This document shows positions 18,565 to 27,003 of a DNA stretch of 35,012 nt, in pieces; the first letter of the stretch is position 1; the number at the start of each line of letters is the position of its first letter. Source of the DNA: an uncultured Bacteroides sp. (GTDB lineage Bacteria > Bacteroidota > Bacteroidia > Bacteroidales > Bacteroidaceae); the NCBI GenBank assembly GCA_944322285.1, contig CALUOR010000038.1, positions 1-35,012 on the forward strand, in the 5' to 3' direction. Below the pieces are notes generated by a model. That model made no database searches and had not been told where the DNA came from. It saw only the letters and a list, made by a program, of their open reading frames with translations. The position numbers and the translations under genes are program-made.

Positions 18565-19521
18565 ATGGCATTTATAGACTATTATCAAGTTCTTGGCGTG
18601 GATAAAACGGCCAGTCAGGATGATATAAAGAAGGCCTATCGTAAGTTGGCCCGTAAGTATCATCCCGATTTGAACCCCAATGATCCTACTGCCAAGGAAA
18701 AGTTTCAGGCGGTCAATGAAGCTAATGAAGTGCTTAGTGACCCTGAAAAGCGGAAGAAGTATGATGCGTATGGAGAGCATTGGAAACATGCCGATGAATT
18801 CGAGGCCCAGCAGCGTGCTCGTCAGCAAGCGGGTGGCTTTGGAGGTTTTGGCAATACGCAAGGTTTCCATACAGATGGTAACGGGACTTATTGGTACTCA
18901 TCTGACGGGCAGGAGTTCACAGGCAGTAATGCCGGAGGTTTCTCCGATTTCTTTGAGGAACTCTTTGGACATCATGCAAGAGGTGGGGGCCGTTCGTCTG
19001 CCGGGGGATATCGTGGACAAGACTATCAGGCGGAACTTAATCTGTCGCTTCGCGAAGCGGCCACAACGCACAAACAAGTGCTTAGCGTGGGCAACAAGCA
19101 GGTGCGCATTACCATACCTGCGGGTGTGTCCAACGGGCAAGTTATCAAATTGAAGGGCTACGGTGCACCGGGTGTTAATGGTGGTCCTTCCGGCGACCTT
19201 TATATTACCTTTGTTATTCCGGACGACCCTGTGTTCAAACGTTTGGGTAACGATTTGTATGTCAATGTCAACATAGACCTTTATACAGCTGTATTGGGTG
19301 GTGAGGTATTGGTCAATACCTTGGACGGACAAGTGCGTCTGAAGGTAAATCCGGGTACGCAAAACGGTACGAAAGTGCGCTTGAAAGGTAAGGGCTTCCC
19401 TGTTTATAAGCAAGAAGGAAGCATGGGTGACCTTATTGTAACCTACAATGTATTGATACCTACGAACCTGACGCAGGAGCAGAAAGACGCTTTCCGCCAC
19501 TTGCAGAGTATGAACCATTAA
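18565..19521 (+). CDS. cbpA: DnaJ-family co-chaperone, CbpA type
   Basis: Predicted DnaK co-chaperone. The J domain is at residues 4-70, with HPD at 33-35. A Gly/Phe-rich linker (about 88-150) follows, then two DnaJ C-terminal substrate-binding domains (about 160-315), including [19 protein letters not shown]. The cysteine zinc-finger repeats of classical DnaJ are absent, so this is a class II (CbpA-like) protein of 318 residues. The next gene is its typical partner CbpM. The pair follows groESL, making a folding-factor cluster, but the terminator suggests independent transcription. Confidence 0.93.
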   Translation: MAFIDYYQVLGVDKTASQDDIKKAYRKLARKYHPDLNPNDPTAKEKFQAVNEANEVLSDPEKRKKYDAYGEHWKHADEFEAQQRARQQAGGFGGFGNTQGFHTDGNGTYWYSSDGQEFTGSNAGGFSDFFEELFGHHARGGGRSSAGGYRGQDYQAELNLSLREAATTHKQVLSVGNKQVRITIPAGVSNGQVIKLKGYGAPGVNGGPSGDLYITFVIPDDPVFKRLGNDLYVNVNIDLYTAVLGGEVLVNTLDGQVRLKVNPGTQNGTKVRLKGKGFPVYKQEGSMGDLIVTYNVLIPTNLTQEQKDAFRHLQSMNH

Positions 19522-19533
19522 AATTGTATCACT

Positions 19534-19830
19534 ATGCAAAACGATTGGATTATCATTACCGATTATTGCGATAAGTGCCACATTGAACCTTCGTTTATTG
19601 ATTTGTTGGAGGAAAACGGACTTATCGACCTGCGTCACGAGGATGATGGAGCTTATCTTTGTGAGGAACAGTTGCCCGATGTAGAGCGATATAGTAGACT
19701 CTACTATGATTTGGATATCAATATGGAAGGCATTGACGTCATTAGCAATCTGTTGCGTCGTATGGAAGACATGCGGCGGGAGATAGATCGCTTACATGAT
19801 CGTTTGCGCTTTTATGGTGAAGTGTTTTGA
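19534..19830 (+). CDS. cbpM: CbpM-like chaperone modulator
   Basis: A 98-residue MerR-like helical protein. In Enterobacteria CbpM binds the J domain of CbpA and inhibits it. The N-terminal YCDKCHIEPSFIDLLEENGLI resembles the MerR_2 recognition helix region, and a predicted coiled coil spans about 70-98 (LRRMEDMRREIDRLHDRLRF). It starts 12 bases after cbpA and is surely co-transcribed. Family membership is inferred from pattern and position. Confidence 0.85.
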   Translation: MQNDWIIITDYCDKCHIEPSFIDLLEENGLIDLRHEDDGAYLCEEQLPDVERYSRLYYDLDINMEGIDVISNLLRRMEDMRREIDRLHDRLRFYGEVF

Positions 19831-20031
19831 GTTTTGGGGATTCTCAAGTTAAGAGGGGCAAAGTTTGTTTTTACATCTCCTTTTTTACCTGAATATCTTA
19901 TATATCAAAGTCCTTCAAAATAAAGTTTTGCATAAAATAACAGGCGGATGGCAGAGTTTCGGAGGCTTTTTTGTAATATTGCAAACGCAATGTGAAACGT
20001 ATGATTTAAGAACTTTAATAATAGATACGCA

Positions 20032-21174
20032 ATGAAAAGAACTACAAAACTCTTATTCGTGCTGGCTTGCTTGTGTTTGCCGTTGTTGTTACAAGCTCAA
20101 AAACGGGATGATGGCAAGTATCTGGCCGGTGCTGTGCCTGAAGTGGACGGGAAGGTGGTCTTCAGTAAAGAATTTAGCATTCCAGGTATGTCGCAGGACG
20201 AGATTTTTGAACGTATGCAGAAATGGATGCAGGTGCGTTTGAAACGAAATGGGAATGAGACTAGCCGAGTGGTATACGCCAATAAGGAGAAAGGTCAGGT
20301 GATAGGGATGGGTGAAGAATGGATTGTGTTCAGTTCTACCGCTTTGGCTTTGGATCGTACGAGTGTGCAATACCAGATAGGTGCCTTCTGTCAGCCTGAA
20401 ACTTGTGAACTTCGTATAGAGAAGATTCGTTATACGTATGGAGAAGGACGAGACCAAGAAAAATATGTAGCTGAAGAATGGATTACTGATGAGTATGCCT
20501 TGAACAAGAGCCGGACGAAGTTGGTGCGTGGGCTTGCTAAATGGCGTCGTAATACTGTAAACTTTGTAGATGCACTTTGTGTGGAAGCGGCGGATGCGTT
20601 GAGTGCTGCAAGTATTGAGCAGATACTTGCTTCGGCCGATGCAGAGAAAGACAATGAAAAAACTGATGAGGAATCGGAAAAAGCTGTGGTAAATGCTGGA
20701 CCTACGGTGATAACTCCCAAAAGGGAAGTCAGTCATGTTGCGCCTCAGGAGAATAAGAAGCAAACGCAAGCGGTGGTCGCTACACCTGTTGAGCCTATGC
20801 AACCTGCAATAACTTCTACTGATGGATATAGGGAGACTGATCCGGCTCAACTTTCGCCAGACATCATTCAGATTGGTTCCGGGAAGTTGGTTGTCGTGAT
20901 AGGGACGGATGCGTTTAACATGACTATGATGACGGCTAACGCTGGTGGTTCATTGGGTAAAATGTCTGGTAAGTCCGTGATTTATACGTTCCTTACGCCC
21001 GATCAGAACCATGACCAAATAGATCGTGCGGAGATATATACCGTTCGTTTTTATCCAAACGGGCAGCAAGAGCCTTCTGTAATATTAGAGTGTAAGAAGC
21101 TTCCTTCACAAGAGCCTTTGGAAGGACAACCTCGTATGTATATTGGGGAAATTTTAAAGGCAAGGATTAAATAA
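20032..21174 (+). CDS. secreted DUF4468 domain protein
   Basis: A 380-residue protein with a signal peptide (about 1-22; LLFVLACLCLPLLLQAQ). A DUF4468-type region follows (about 43-135), recognisable by VFSKEFSIPGMSQDEIFERM and the ITDEYALNKSRTKL stretch. The middle (about 200-275) is polar, rich in E, K, T and P, and looks like a linker. The C-terminal part (about 280-380) has alternating strands (GKLVVVIGTDAFNMTMM) and no family I can name. It is probably periplasmic; function unknown. A small basic protein follows after 11 bases, so the two may form one transcript ending at 21412. Confidence 0.8.
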   Translation: MKRTTKLLFVLACLCLPLLLQAQKRDDGKYLAGAVPEVDGKVVFSKEFSIPGMSQDEIFERMQKWMQVRLKRNGNETSRVVYANKEKGQVIGMGEEWIVFSSTALALDRTSVQYQIGAFCQPETCELRIEKIRYTYGEGRDQEKYVAEEWITDEYALNKSRTKLVRGLAKWRRNTVNFVDALCVEAADALSAASIEQILASADAEKDNEKTDEESEKAVVNAGPTVITPKREVSHVAPQENKKQTQAVVATPVEPMQPAITSTDGYRETDPAQLSPDIIQIGSGKLVVVIGTDAFNMTMMTANAGGSLGKMSGKSVIYTFLTPDQNHDQIDRAEIYTVRFYPNGQQEPSVILECKKLPSQEPLEGQPRMYIGEILKARIK

Positions 21175-21185
21175 TAGTTTTACTC

Positions 21186-21371
21186 ATGAACATAGAAGAT
21201 GTTATAACAGGTGGTGGCATTGTTTTCAAAGGAAAGAAAGATAAGCCCAAGGAGGAAGATAAAGTGAAGACAAAAGCCAAAAAGAAAACATATATTACAG
21301 GTCTGCACAATTCCGGAGCGGCTAAGATGAAAGCTGAGATCCGGCGTAAACGGGCCAATCGGCATAAATAA
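21186..21371 (+). CDS. small lysine-rich basic protein
   Basis: 61 residues, strongly positive after residue 16 (KGKKDKPKEEDKVKTKAKKK) and ending in RRKRANRHK. The composition suggests a nucleic-acid- or ribosome-associated protein, but no fold is recognisable. It starts 11 bases after the DUF4468 gene and is followed at once by a strong terminator, which supports it being the end of a transcription unit. Confidence 0.6.
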   Translation: MNIEDVITGGGIVFKGKKDKPKEEDKVKTKAKKKTYITGLHNSGAAKMKAEIRRKRANRHK

Positions 21372-21373
21372 TA

Positions 21374-21412
21374 AAAGCCTCCTTTCTCGCTCAAAGTGAG
21401 AATGGAGGCTTT
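21374..21412. terminator. bidirectional terminator between two convergent units
   Basis: AAAGCCTCC (from 21374) pairs with GGAGGCTTT (to 21412). Pairing extends inward through the TTCTC and GAGAA blocks, leaving a short loop. A- and T-runs on both sides allow it to end transcription from the left (small basic protein) and from the right (DUF4250 gene). Confidence 0.85.
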
Positions 21413-21433
21413 AAAGTTTATCGCCAAAACTGA

Positions 21434-21610
21434 TTACCAAAAACGGTTGCGCTCAGGGCAATATTCAAAGCCTACGGCTTTCAATTTTTTAACAATGTCC
21501 GTTTTGTCCACGTCCATATCCTCGCAAAGAGCATCGAGCGAAGGATAGAAATCACGCAGTTTTAAATTGATGAAGCTATACAGCACCATCGGATCTTCAG
21601 GTAATTTCAT
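21434..21610 (-). CDS. DUF4250 domain protein (58 residues)
   Basis: A short gene with a clear family signature: LPEDPMVLYSFINLKLRDFY, then SLDALCEDMDVD, a lysine-rich helix and GFEYCPERNRFW at the C-terminus. This is the normal full length of DUF4250 proteins, which are widespread in gut Bacteroidetes and Firmicutes and have no known function. The pattern suggests a small helix-turn-helix-like fold, which is inference only. Its promoter -7 box is at 21650-21657, and it shares the terminator with the opposite gene. Confidence 0.85.
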   Translation of the reverse strand: MKLPEDPMVLYSFINLKLRDFYPSLDALCEDMDVDKTDIVKKLKAVGFEYCPERNRFW

Positions 21611-21649
21611 TGCAACAATCTTTTAAAAATAAAAAACTAATACTGGATG

Positions 21650-21657
21650 CAAATATA
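21650..21657 (-). promoter_or_regulatory. -7 box of the DUF4250 gene
   Basis: TATATTTG on the minus strand, 39 bases upstream of the start. It stands 51 bases from the divergent corA -7 box. Confidence 0.45.
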
Positions 21658-21708
21658 CGAATCTTCTGTTAAGAAGGAATTGATATACGTCAAATCTGTT
21701 TTTATGCG

Positions 21709-21716
21709 TATATTTG
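21709..21716 (+). promoter_or_regulatory. -7 box of the corA-like gene
   Basis: TATATTTG, 22 bases before the ATG at 21739. No clear -33 element and no leader long enough for a riboswitch. Confidence 0.5.
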
Positions 21717-21738
21717 TCGGGCATTAAATTTAGTATAT

Positions 21739-22770
21739 ATGGATCGTATGAAGAACAACCTGCTTACTGAGCACTTGGCCTACAATGGCGCGAACGACAC
21801 CCGCACCCATGTCCATCTGTTTGTCTATAATGCGGAGACTTTCAGAGAGACTGTTTACGACCGCTATCAGGATATTGCTTTCGACATTGCTTCTAATGAA
21901 AGGGTTTGGTTACGTGTTCATGGCTTGAAGGATAGTGAGTTTATCAAGGCAATATGTACGCACTTCAACATCGATTTTCTGATTATTCAAGATATCCTGA
22001 ACGTTAATCATCCTACTAAGGCGGAGGATTGCGGTAACTTCAATTTTCTTGTTTCACAACTTTTTCACGCCGATGAGCCTTCTACCCCCATTCGTATCAT
22101 TCAAGGGAAAAATTATGTTATTAGTTTTAGTGAGGGAGAGTGTACTTCTTTTGATGGAGTGGTCAGAGCACTTCAGGATAATGTTTTGAAAATAAGGACA
22201 CGCTCATCAGACTACCTGTTTTCAGTGTTGGTCAATGAGTTAGTGTCTAGTTTCGTATCCGTAGCTATGAATATTAGTGATGCGTTGGACGACCTGGAAG
22301 ATGTTTTGCTGACTGCCACTACCGACCCTAGTATTAACTTACAGCTTCAACAGCAAAGGCGTCGATACATCGAGTTAAAGCGCACCGTAGTTCCTCTGCG
22401 TGATCAATACGGGAAAATGATGCATGCCGCTTCTGACTTGATAGCTGCCAAGAACCGGCCATTCTTCAACGATGTAAATGACCATCTGCAAAATGCTGTA
22501 TTGTTGATTGATGCCTGTCGTGAGACGCTTTCGTCATTGACGGATCTTTATATTTCGAACAATGATTTGCGAATGAATGATATCATGAAACGCCTGACCA
22601 TTGTATCTACCATCTTCATTCCTCTGACTTTTCTTGCAGGGGTATGGGGCATGAATTTTGAATTTATGCCCGAGTTGGGATGGAGGCACGGTTATTTGAT
22701 GGCTTGGTGTCTGATGCTTCTAATGGGTGTTGTGGCTTACTTCATTTTCAAATCGAAAAGATGGAGGTAG
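21739..22770 (+). CDS. corA: CorA-family divalent cation transporter
   Basis: Predicted pentameric magnesium (or cobalt) channel of the inner membrane. The large N-terminal cytoplasmic domain is rich in long helices (about 130-270). It is followed by two membrane helices near the C-terminus, with the selectivity motif GMN at 304-306 at the end of the first (FIPLTFLAGVWGMN). The conserved MNFEFMPEL loop follows. The 343 residues and basic C-terminus (KSKRWR) fit the family. It is convergent with the YitT-type gene, with only 2 bases between stops. Confidence 0.93.
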   Translation: MDRMKNNLLTEHLAYNGANDTRTHVHLFVYNAETFRETVYDRYQDIAFDIASNERVWLRVHGLKDSEFIKAICTHFNIDFLIIQDILNVNHPTKAEDCGNFNFLVSQLFHADEPSTPIRIIQGKNYVISFSEGECTSFDGVVRALQDNVLKIRTRSSDYLFSVLVNELVSSFVSVAMNISDALDDLEDVLLTATTDPSINLQLQQQRRRYIELKRTVVPLRDQYGKMMHAASDLIAAKNRPFFNDVNDHLQNAVLLIDACRETLSSLTDLYISNNDLRMNDIMKRLTIVSTIFIPLTFLAGVWGMNFEFMPELGWRHGYLMAWCLMLLMGVVAYFIFKSKRWR

Positions 22771-22772
22771 CT

Positions 22773-23738
22773 TTATTCCGGTTGCAACTCGTTGGCTGAG
22801 GAGGGCAATTGTTTCCAGCCTTCGCCGAAAGCGTCATACGCATCTGTCACTACAACAAAGGCACGGGGGTCTGCTTCCTTTATCTTCAGCTTTACACCCG
22901 CCACTTCCTTGTAGCTCACTACGAGGAAAAGCATTTCTTTGTCCGCACCCGTATATAGTCCGCTACTCTTGATGCAGGTGGCCGTGCGGTCGAGGTCTTT
23001 TAATATATAATGGTGCAGCTCCGTCAGACGGCGATCGCTGATGACAAATATCAGCTTGTCGTTCTTAGCGCCGTTGATGGTGTAAGCAATGACGCGCGAG
23101 ATGATGAAAATGGAAATCAACGAGTAGAATGAAAGGTATAAGGCGGGGTGTCCCGTGTCTTCAGCACTGCCCATGCCCAGCCCTATCACTAAGAGGCCGA
23201 AACAAACTACCGCCCCGTCTACCAACAGAATAGCCCGTGAGAAACGGATATGACAATACTTCTGCAACAACATGCCTACAATGTCGCTGCCTCCTGTTGT
23301 GGCCTGCTGGCGGATGACCAGTCCCGTCCCGGCACCGATGATGACGGCTCCTATGACGCAAGTCAGCATCAGATGGTTGGACATGTCCATGCATCCTCCC
23401 AGCAATTGAGCGGGATCTAACGCTTCCAAAGCTTCCTGCGTGGGATACACCAGACGCGAAAGCATGTTCATGAACAAAGGAGTAATCAAGGCGGCCGCAA
23501 TGGTGCGCGTGCCCAACTTGGCACCCAGCAATATCACAGAAAGAATGAGCAACGGCACATCGAACATATAGCCGAACGTACCTACCTGAATGGAAGGAAA
23601 CAGATTATGGAGCACGATACTGGCTCCATACACGCCGCCCGGCACAATGTTATATGGATTAATAAAAAACACAAATCCCGATGCCAATACAAAGCATCCC
23701 AGCAAGATATTGGCCCATGCGCATACAGTATTCTTCAT
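22773..23738 (-). CDS. YitT family membrane protein (DUF161/DUF2179)
   Basis: A 321-residue membrane protein with about five N-terminal helices. It shows the family sequence NPYNIVPGGVYGASIVLH near residues 28-45 and TGGSDIVGMLLQ near 150. It ends in a soluble DUF2179 domain (about 220-305; LYTGADKEMLFLVVSYKEVAGVK). Function is unknown; it is proposed to be a transporter. I chose the ATG at 23738, because the longer frame from 23783 starts upstream of the -7 box at 23761-23768. The C-terminal tail EGWKQLPSSANELQPE is polar. Confidence 0.88.
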   Translation of the reverse strand: MKNTVCAWANILLGCFVLASGFVFFINPYNIVPGGVYGASIVLHNLFPSIQVGTFGYMFDVPLLILSVILLGAKLGTRTIAAALITPLFMNMLSRLVYPTQEALEALDPAQLLGGCMDMSNHLMLTCVIGAVIIGAGTGLVIRQQATTGGSDIVGMLLQKYCHIRFSRAILLVDGAVVCFGLLVIGLGMGSAEDTGHPALYLSFYSLISIFIISRVIAYTINGAKNDKLIFVISDRRLTELHHYILKDLDRTATCIKSSGLYTGADKEMLFLVVSYKEVAGVKLKIKEADPRAFVVVTDAYDAFGEGWKQLPSSANELQPE

Positions 23739-23760
23739 AGGAATTTCTATTTTTATGCGG

Positions 23761-23768
23761 CAAATATA
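23761..23768 (-). promoter_or_regulatory. -7 box of the YitT-type gene
   Basis: TATATTTG on the minus strand, 22 bases upstream of the chosen start. This decides against the longer reading frame. Confidence 0.5.
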
Positions 23769-23796
23769 CAAAAATGTTGCCACATAGAGAAATCCT

Positions 23797-24579
23797 TTAC
23801 CTCATTCCGCGCGCTTTGTAGATGCGTTCCTTGGCATCGTTAATTTCTTGGAGTTTCTCTTCGGCAGCCCTTCGGATGTCCTCGCCCAACGTGGCCACCT
23901 TGTCGGGATGATGTTTCAAGGCCAGGCGACGATAGGCGGCACGCACTTCGGCATCGGTAGCGTCGGGCGATATTTCCAGCACCTTGTAAGCGTCTTCCAA
24001 AGAATTTCCGCGCAGACAGAGCATGGAGTCCACTTCCTGGTCTGACAAACCCATGGAGCGGGCCACTTCCTTCAGCGCGTCAATCTCGGCCTGGCACACG
24101 TTTCCGTCACTTTGCGCAATTTTAGCCAAGAAGTCCAGCATCTGCAAACGTTGTTCGTACGTCAGGTTGGCGGCTATCTGCGCCCCGCACTCGTGGATGG
24201 TATTACGGAAAGCCATCGGATTAGTACGCTCCATCTGCTTGCGTTGCTCAAAGAGGTTCAACAAAATCTGCTCTCCTTCACTAACCGCTGCTTCGCCAAA
24301 ATTAGCGCGCAGGAAACGGCGTACGAATTCCATCTCACTGTGCATGATGCGTCCGTCGGCTCGAATGATGTACGAAGCCATGACGAGCATAGCAAACAAG
24401 AAACTATTCCGCTGTCCCTCGTAAGGGGTATAAGTCTCTCCATAATTTCCGCCTCCAGAAGCGTTGGAAGCATTCGAAGCGTTCTCCAACAACGACCCTA
24501 TCGCATATCCGGCTAAAGCGCCCAAAGGTCCCATCGCCATGAACCCGACGATGCCTCCTATCCATTTTCCAAGTCCCAT
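23797..24579 (-). CDS. TerB/DjlA-type J-domain protein
   Basis: A 260-residue protein with three parts. The N-terminus is a glycine-rich hydrophobic segment (about 5-32; WIGGIVGFMAMGPLGALAGYAIG) that may enter the membrane. A TerB-like helical domain spans about 58-185 (ASYIIRADGRIMHSEM, KIAQSDGNVCQAE), with paired acidic residues typical of that fold. A C-terminal J domain (about 192-256) has HPD at 224-226. This is the layout of DjlA, a membrane-anchored partner of DnaK. It is the last recognisably core gene before the accessory stretch, and has its own -7 box at 24605-24612. Confidence 0.87.
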   Translation of the reverse strand: MGLGKWIGGIVGFMAMGPLGALAGYAIGSLLENASNASNASGGGNYGETYTPYEGQRNSFLFAMLVMASYIIRADGRIMHSEMEFVRRFLRANFGEAAVSEGEQILLNLFEQRKQMERTNPMAFRNTIHECGAQIAANLTYEQRLQMLDFLAKIAQSDGNVCQAEIDALKEVARSMGLSDQEVDSMLCLRGNSLEDAYKVLEISPDATDAEVRAAYRRLALKHHPDKVATLGEDIRRAAEEKLQEINDAKERIYKARGMR

Positions 24580-24604
24580 AGTCTCAAATCAAAAAATGTT
24601 TTCG

Positions 24605-24612
24605 CAAAGATA
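24605..24612 (-). promoter_or_regulatory. -7 box of the J-domain gene
   Basis: TATCTTTG on the minus strand, 25 bases before the start codon. Confidence 0.45.
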
Positions 24613-25138
24613 TGACTTTTAAAGCAAATGGAGTTATGCTTTAAGAATATATTGCAAAATACCTTTTTCAAAACGTTTTTCATGAGGTTGAATCTTGGTT
24701 AATGTAGTATGTGACTTCACATTAGAGAATTTGCATCAATCTAAAAATCAGGTTGCAAAAGTATCCAATAATAAATAGCCCACTATTATTGGATAAATGA
24801 TAAAGTATTTAAGGATACTTGGGCAAGTAAGCAATATGAAAAAGCTGGTTTATATTTTCTCTGAGAAATTTATCTTCGTTGAGGTGCATTGCTGTTTTTG
24901 TTCTTGATAAGTAAAATGTGAAATATTAAACAAATATAATGAATGTGTATGTATAATGTCGTTGAATTTGCTAGTTGTTTGATAATAAGAGCAATGTGTG
25001 ATTTTGGGTTCTTTTGAATGTGAAAATATGTAATAGAAAAGTTCTCCGTTAAATCCCTTTTTCGTATTATAGCATAGGCCCAGAACAAAGAAAACAATAT
25101 TTTCTTCACTTGGCAGGTTGCTTTTCAAATAAAAAAGC
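24613..25138. other. AT-rich non-coding stretch before the structured RNA
   Basis: No gene is supported. It contains overlapping inverted repeats at 24759-24820. A short open frame without a start (24775-24852, ending KQYEKAGLYFL) could be the remains of a coding sequence. Two frames on the minus strand (24850-25128) are low in complexity and have no recognisable protein. Confidence 0.55.
24759..24820. repeat. overlapping inverted repeats (two exclusive hairpins)
   Basis: ATCCAATAATA (24763-24773) pairs with TATTATTGGAT (24784-24794). The overlapping AAGTATCC (24759-24766) pairs with GGATACTT (24813-24820). Both pairings use the ATCC at 24763-24766, so they cannot form together over their full length. 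Confidence 0.6.
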
Positions 25139-25146
25139 TATATTTG
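25139..25146 (+). promoter_or_regulatory. -7 box of the structured RNA
   Basis: TATATTTG; transcription would start about 25150-25153. A TTG near 25118 may be a weak -33 element. Confidence 0.5.
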
Positions 25147-25151
25147 CGTTA

Positions 25152-25376
25152 TAGTTGCCGAAAAGCAACGGAGACATAGTGAAAGTGTTCCGCTTTATCC
25201 TGTGTAGGAAATCTGACAGTTTCAAAGAAACAGGGGTAAGCAATGGCATTCATCACTTGGATAGCGTATGTTCTATTCCGAACATATCTGTACAAGTGTG
25301 GAGTATTGTTTATTTGTTTCTGGGTTTTGTCAGAACCTCCTACACAATAAATACATAGCTCCGCACTTTCTTTTTT
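25152..25376 (+). ncRNA. rod-shaped structured RNA, candidate 6S RNA
   Basis: Nested helices fold almost the entire segment into one rod. They are 25181-25187/25364-25370 (GAAAGTG/CACTTTC), 25194-25198/25347-25351, 25201-25208/25339-25346 (TGTGTAGG/CCTACACA), 25212-25218/25328-25334 (TCTGACA/TGTCAGA), 25227-25232/25315-25320, 25238-25244/25305-25311, 25254-25259/25293-25298 and an apical stem 25267-25273/25280-25286. A T-run (25371-25376) follows the outermost helix directly, as in a terminator. A small hairpin GTTGC/GCAAC (25154-25169) lies at the 5' end, and a -7 box precedes it. Length and shape resemble 6S RNA, which binds RNA polymerase. A leader attenuator for the downstream gene is the alternative. 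The overlapping frames on both strands look accidental. Confidence 0.55.
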
Positions 25377-25509
25377 ATAAGTTTCCATTTCTTAAAAAAC
25401 GGTGGCTAAGCTTAGCAATAAGTTAAACTTTGTTAGCGAGAGGCCAGAAAAAGCCTTTATAAGAAATCTCATTCGTATTAGGGAAGTAACATATCAAAGA
25501 AATACGAAA

Positions 25510-26985
25510 ATGAAAAAGAAGAAGAACACTGCCAAAAAAGACAAGTCGGCACAAAAAAGTGCCCGTGAAGCCTTGCGCTTCCAGATGCTGTGGGAAGCCA
25601 AGAAGTTATATCCCAATGCCGGAAGCGAACTGCCCGAACGCATTGACATGGAATGCTCCATTATGGAAGAAGCTAACCTTTTTCCTTACATAGAAGAGAC
25701 TAAGGATTTCGTGAATGCCTTGCGTGGATTTTCACAAGGAATTGTCAGCGTCAATCCTTCGCCATTCTTGCGGAATAGTATCGTGGTGCGTTGTCTGGGA
25801 TTGAACTTGATCCAGTTTGAGGCGGATGCTTCTTTGCCTGTACTAAGTAAAGACATGCTCGAAGAATCTCTCACCATCGACATCTGCCTGAATTTGTCTG
25901 ATGTTATTCCTGTGCTGGAATGGCTTCGTGCGAATGACAAAAATGTCTGCGCCTATGAGGACGGATTGATGTTCAAACTGAATATCGTGTCCATCCGTTT
26001 CCCTATCGTTCATTCATTGCAGGCATTAGCCTTGGAGAAAGCAAAAAACATTTATCTGGATTTTCCTGAAGATGAAATTAGTCAACAGCTCCAGCAAGAA
26101 ATAAGAGCCTATATTGCGCAAATGAATATCAGGCACCCGCATCTTTTGGAAGAATATGAAGCACTGGGATGTTTCATGATAGCATTTCGCGCTCAATTCA
26201 ATACTTCTGTGGGTGAAAAGATTTCAGCAGGATTGAAAAATAGTGTACTTGCCTATTGCTTTGGAATAACTACCGCACTACCTGTTGAGAACGAGGAACA
26301 GACGAAAGAGAAGAATGTGGAAATCTCCGCTCAGCCGAAAGATTGCGATGAAGTGATAGACTTGATGAAGGAACATTTTCATACCCAAGTGATTGGAAGT
26401 TCCAATGGACTTCAAGTTGACCTTGATAGTTTGAAATTGGAATTTCCGCTAACCGGAATTTTCCGCTCTTTTGTCATAAGCGGGGCAACAAGTCTCTACT
26501 ACAATATTGACAGGGTATTGAAGCAACGTGTTGAAACAGAACTCGATTGCTATGAACATTGGGGCATTGTAGGTGAAATGATGCTTCTGCGTCACTTTGT
26601 TACAAGTGTGAGTGTAAAATGTGATGCATCTGTTGGTTCCGACAAGACTTTGTTAGGACATAGTGTCGCTGCATTTTGCTTGGGATTGGTGAAAGAATCC
26701 CCCAATGTGGAGGATGAGAAAGATTTAAAGTATTTCCAGCAAAAGGAACGCTTCCCCGGGGAGGTTAATGTCTATTTTGAGGCTGGCCAATACGAAAACA
26801 TTGTGCATTATGCGGAGGAATATTTCGGAACGGCACAGAAATCTGAAAAAGCATTCAGTTTCAACTTAGGCAAGTTAAATCTCCAAATCTATAAAGAACC
26901 GATAGAAATCCCGGAAGGAATAAGTTGGTATAAGTTGGGGACGATTCGGAAGATGATGAGTTATTATTCGAAGTATCAATACTAA
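25510..26985 (+). CDS. hypothetical protein with three divergent internal repeats
   Basis: 491 residues, unrecognised. After a very basic start (MKKKKNTAKKDKSAQKSARE) the sequence reads as three copies of one module. A helix with a cysteine-glycine pattern recurs as NSIVVRCLGL (89-98), NSVLAYCFGI (244-253) and HSVAAFCLGL (384-393). Each is followed by a helix-strand-strand unit ending near FPI (131-166), FPL (280-314) and YKEP (429-464). No signal peptide or membrane helix is seen. I chose the ATG at 25510; the frame is open from a GTG at 25402, but those 36 residues look non-coding. It is probably co-transcribed with the nuclease-like gene 18 bases downstream. Function unknown. Confidence 0.75.
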   Translation: MKKKKNTAKKDKSAQKSAREALRFQMLWEAKKLYPNAGSELPERIDMECSIMEEANLFPYIEETKDFVNALRGFSQGIVSVNPSPFLRNSIVVRCLGLNLIQFEADASLPVLSKDMLEESLTIDICLNLSDVIPVLEWLRANDKNVCAYEDGLMFKLNIVSIRFPIVHSLQALALEKAKNIYLDFPEDEISQQLQQEIRAYIAQMNIRHPHLLEEYEALGCFMIAFRAQFNTSVGEKISAGLKNSVLAYCFGITTALPVENEEQTKEKNVEISAQPKDCDEVIDLMKEHFHTQVIGSSNGLQVDLDSLKLEFPLTGIFRSFVISGATSLYYNIDRVLKQRVETELDCYEHWGIVGEMMLLRHFVTSVSVKCDASVGSDKTLLGHSVAAFCLGLVKESPNVEDEKDLKYFQQKERFPGEVNVYFEAGQYENIVHYAEEYFGTAQKSEKAFSFNLGKLNLQIYKEPIEIPEGISWYKLGTIRKMMSYYSKYQY

Positions 26986-27003
26986 TTACTAATATTAATC
27001 ATT

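Noticed and set aside
24775-24852. A start-less frame ending in WASKQYEKAGLYFL that looks protein-like.
   Set aside because: It is only about 25 codons, has no start, and overlaps the hairpin region. It is too short to call a gene remnant with confidence.
25149-25388. Open frames on both strands (79 codons minus, 67 codons plus) across the structured RNA.
   Set aside because: Neither has a recognisable protein pattern, and the dense base pairing with promoter and T-run explains the segment better.
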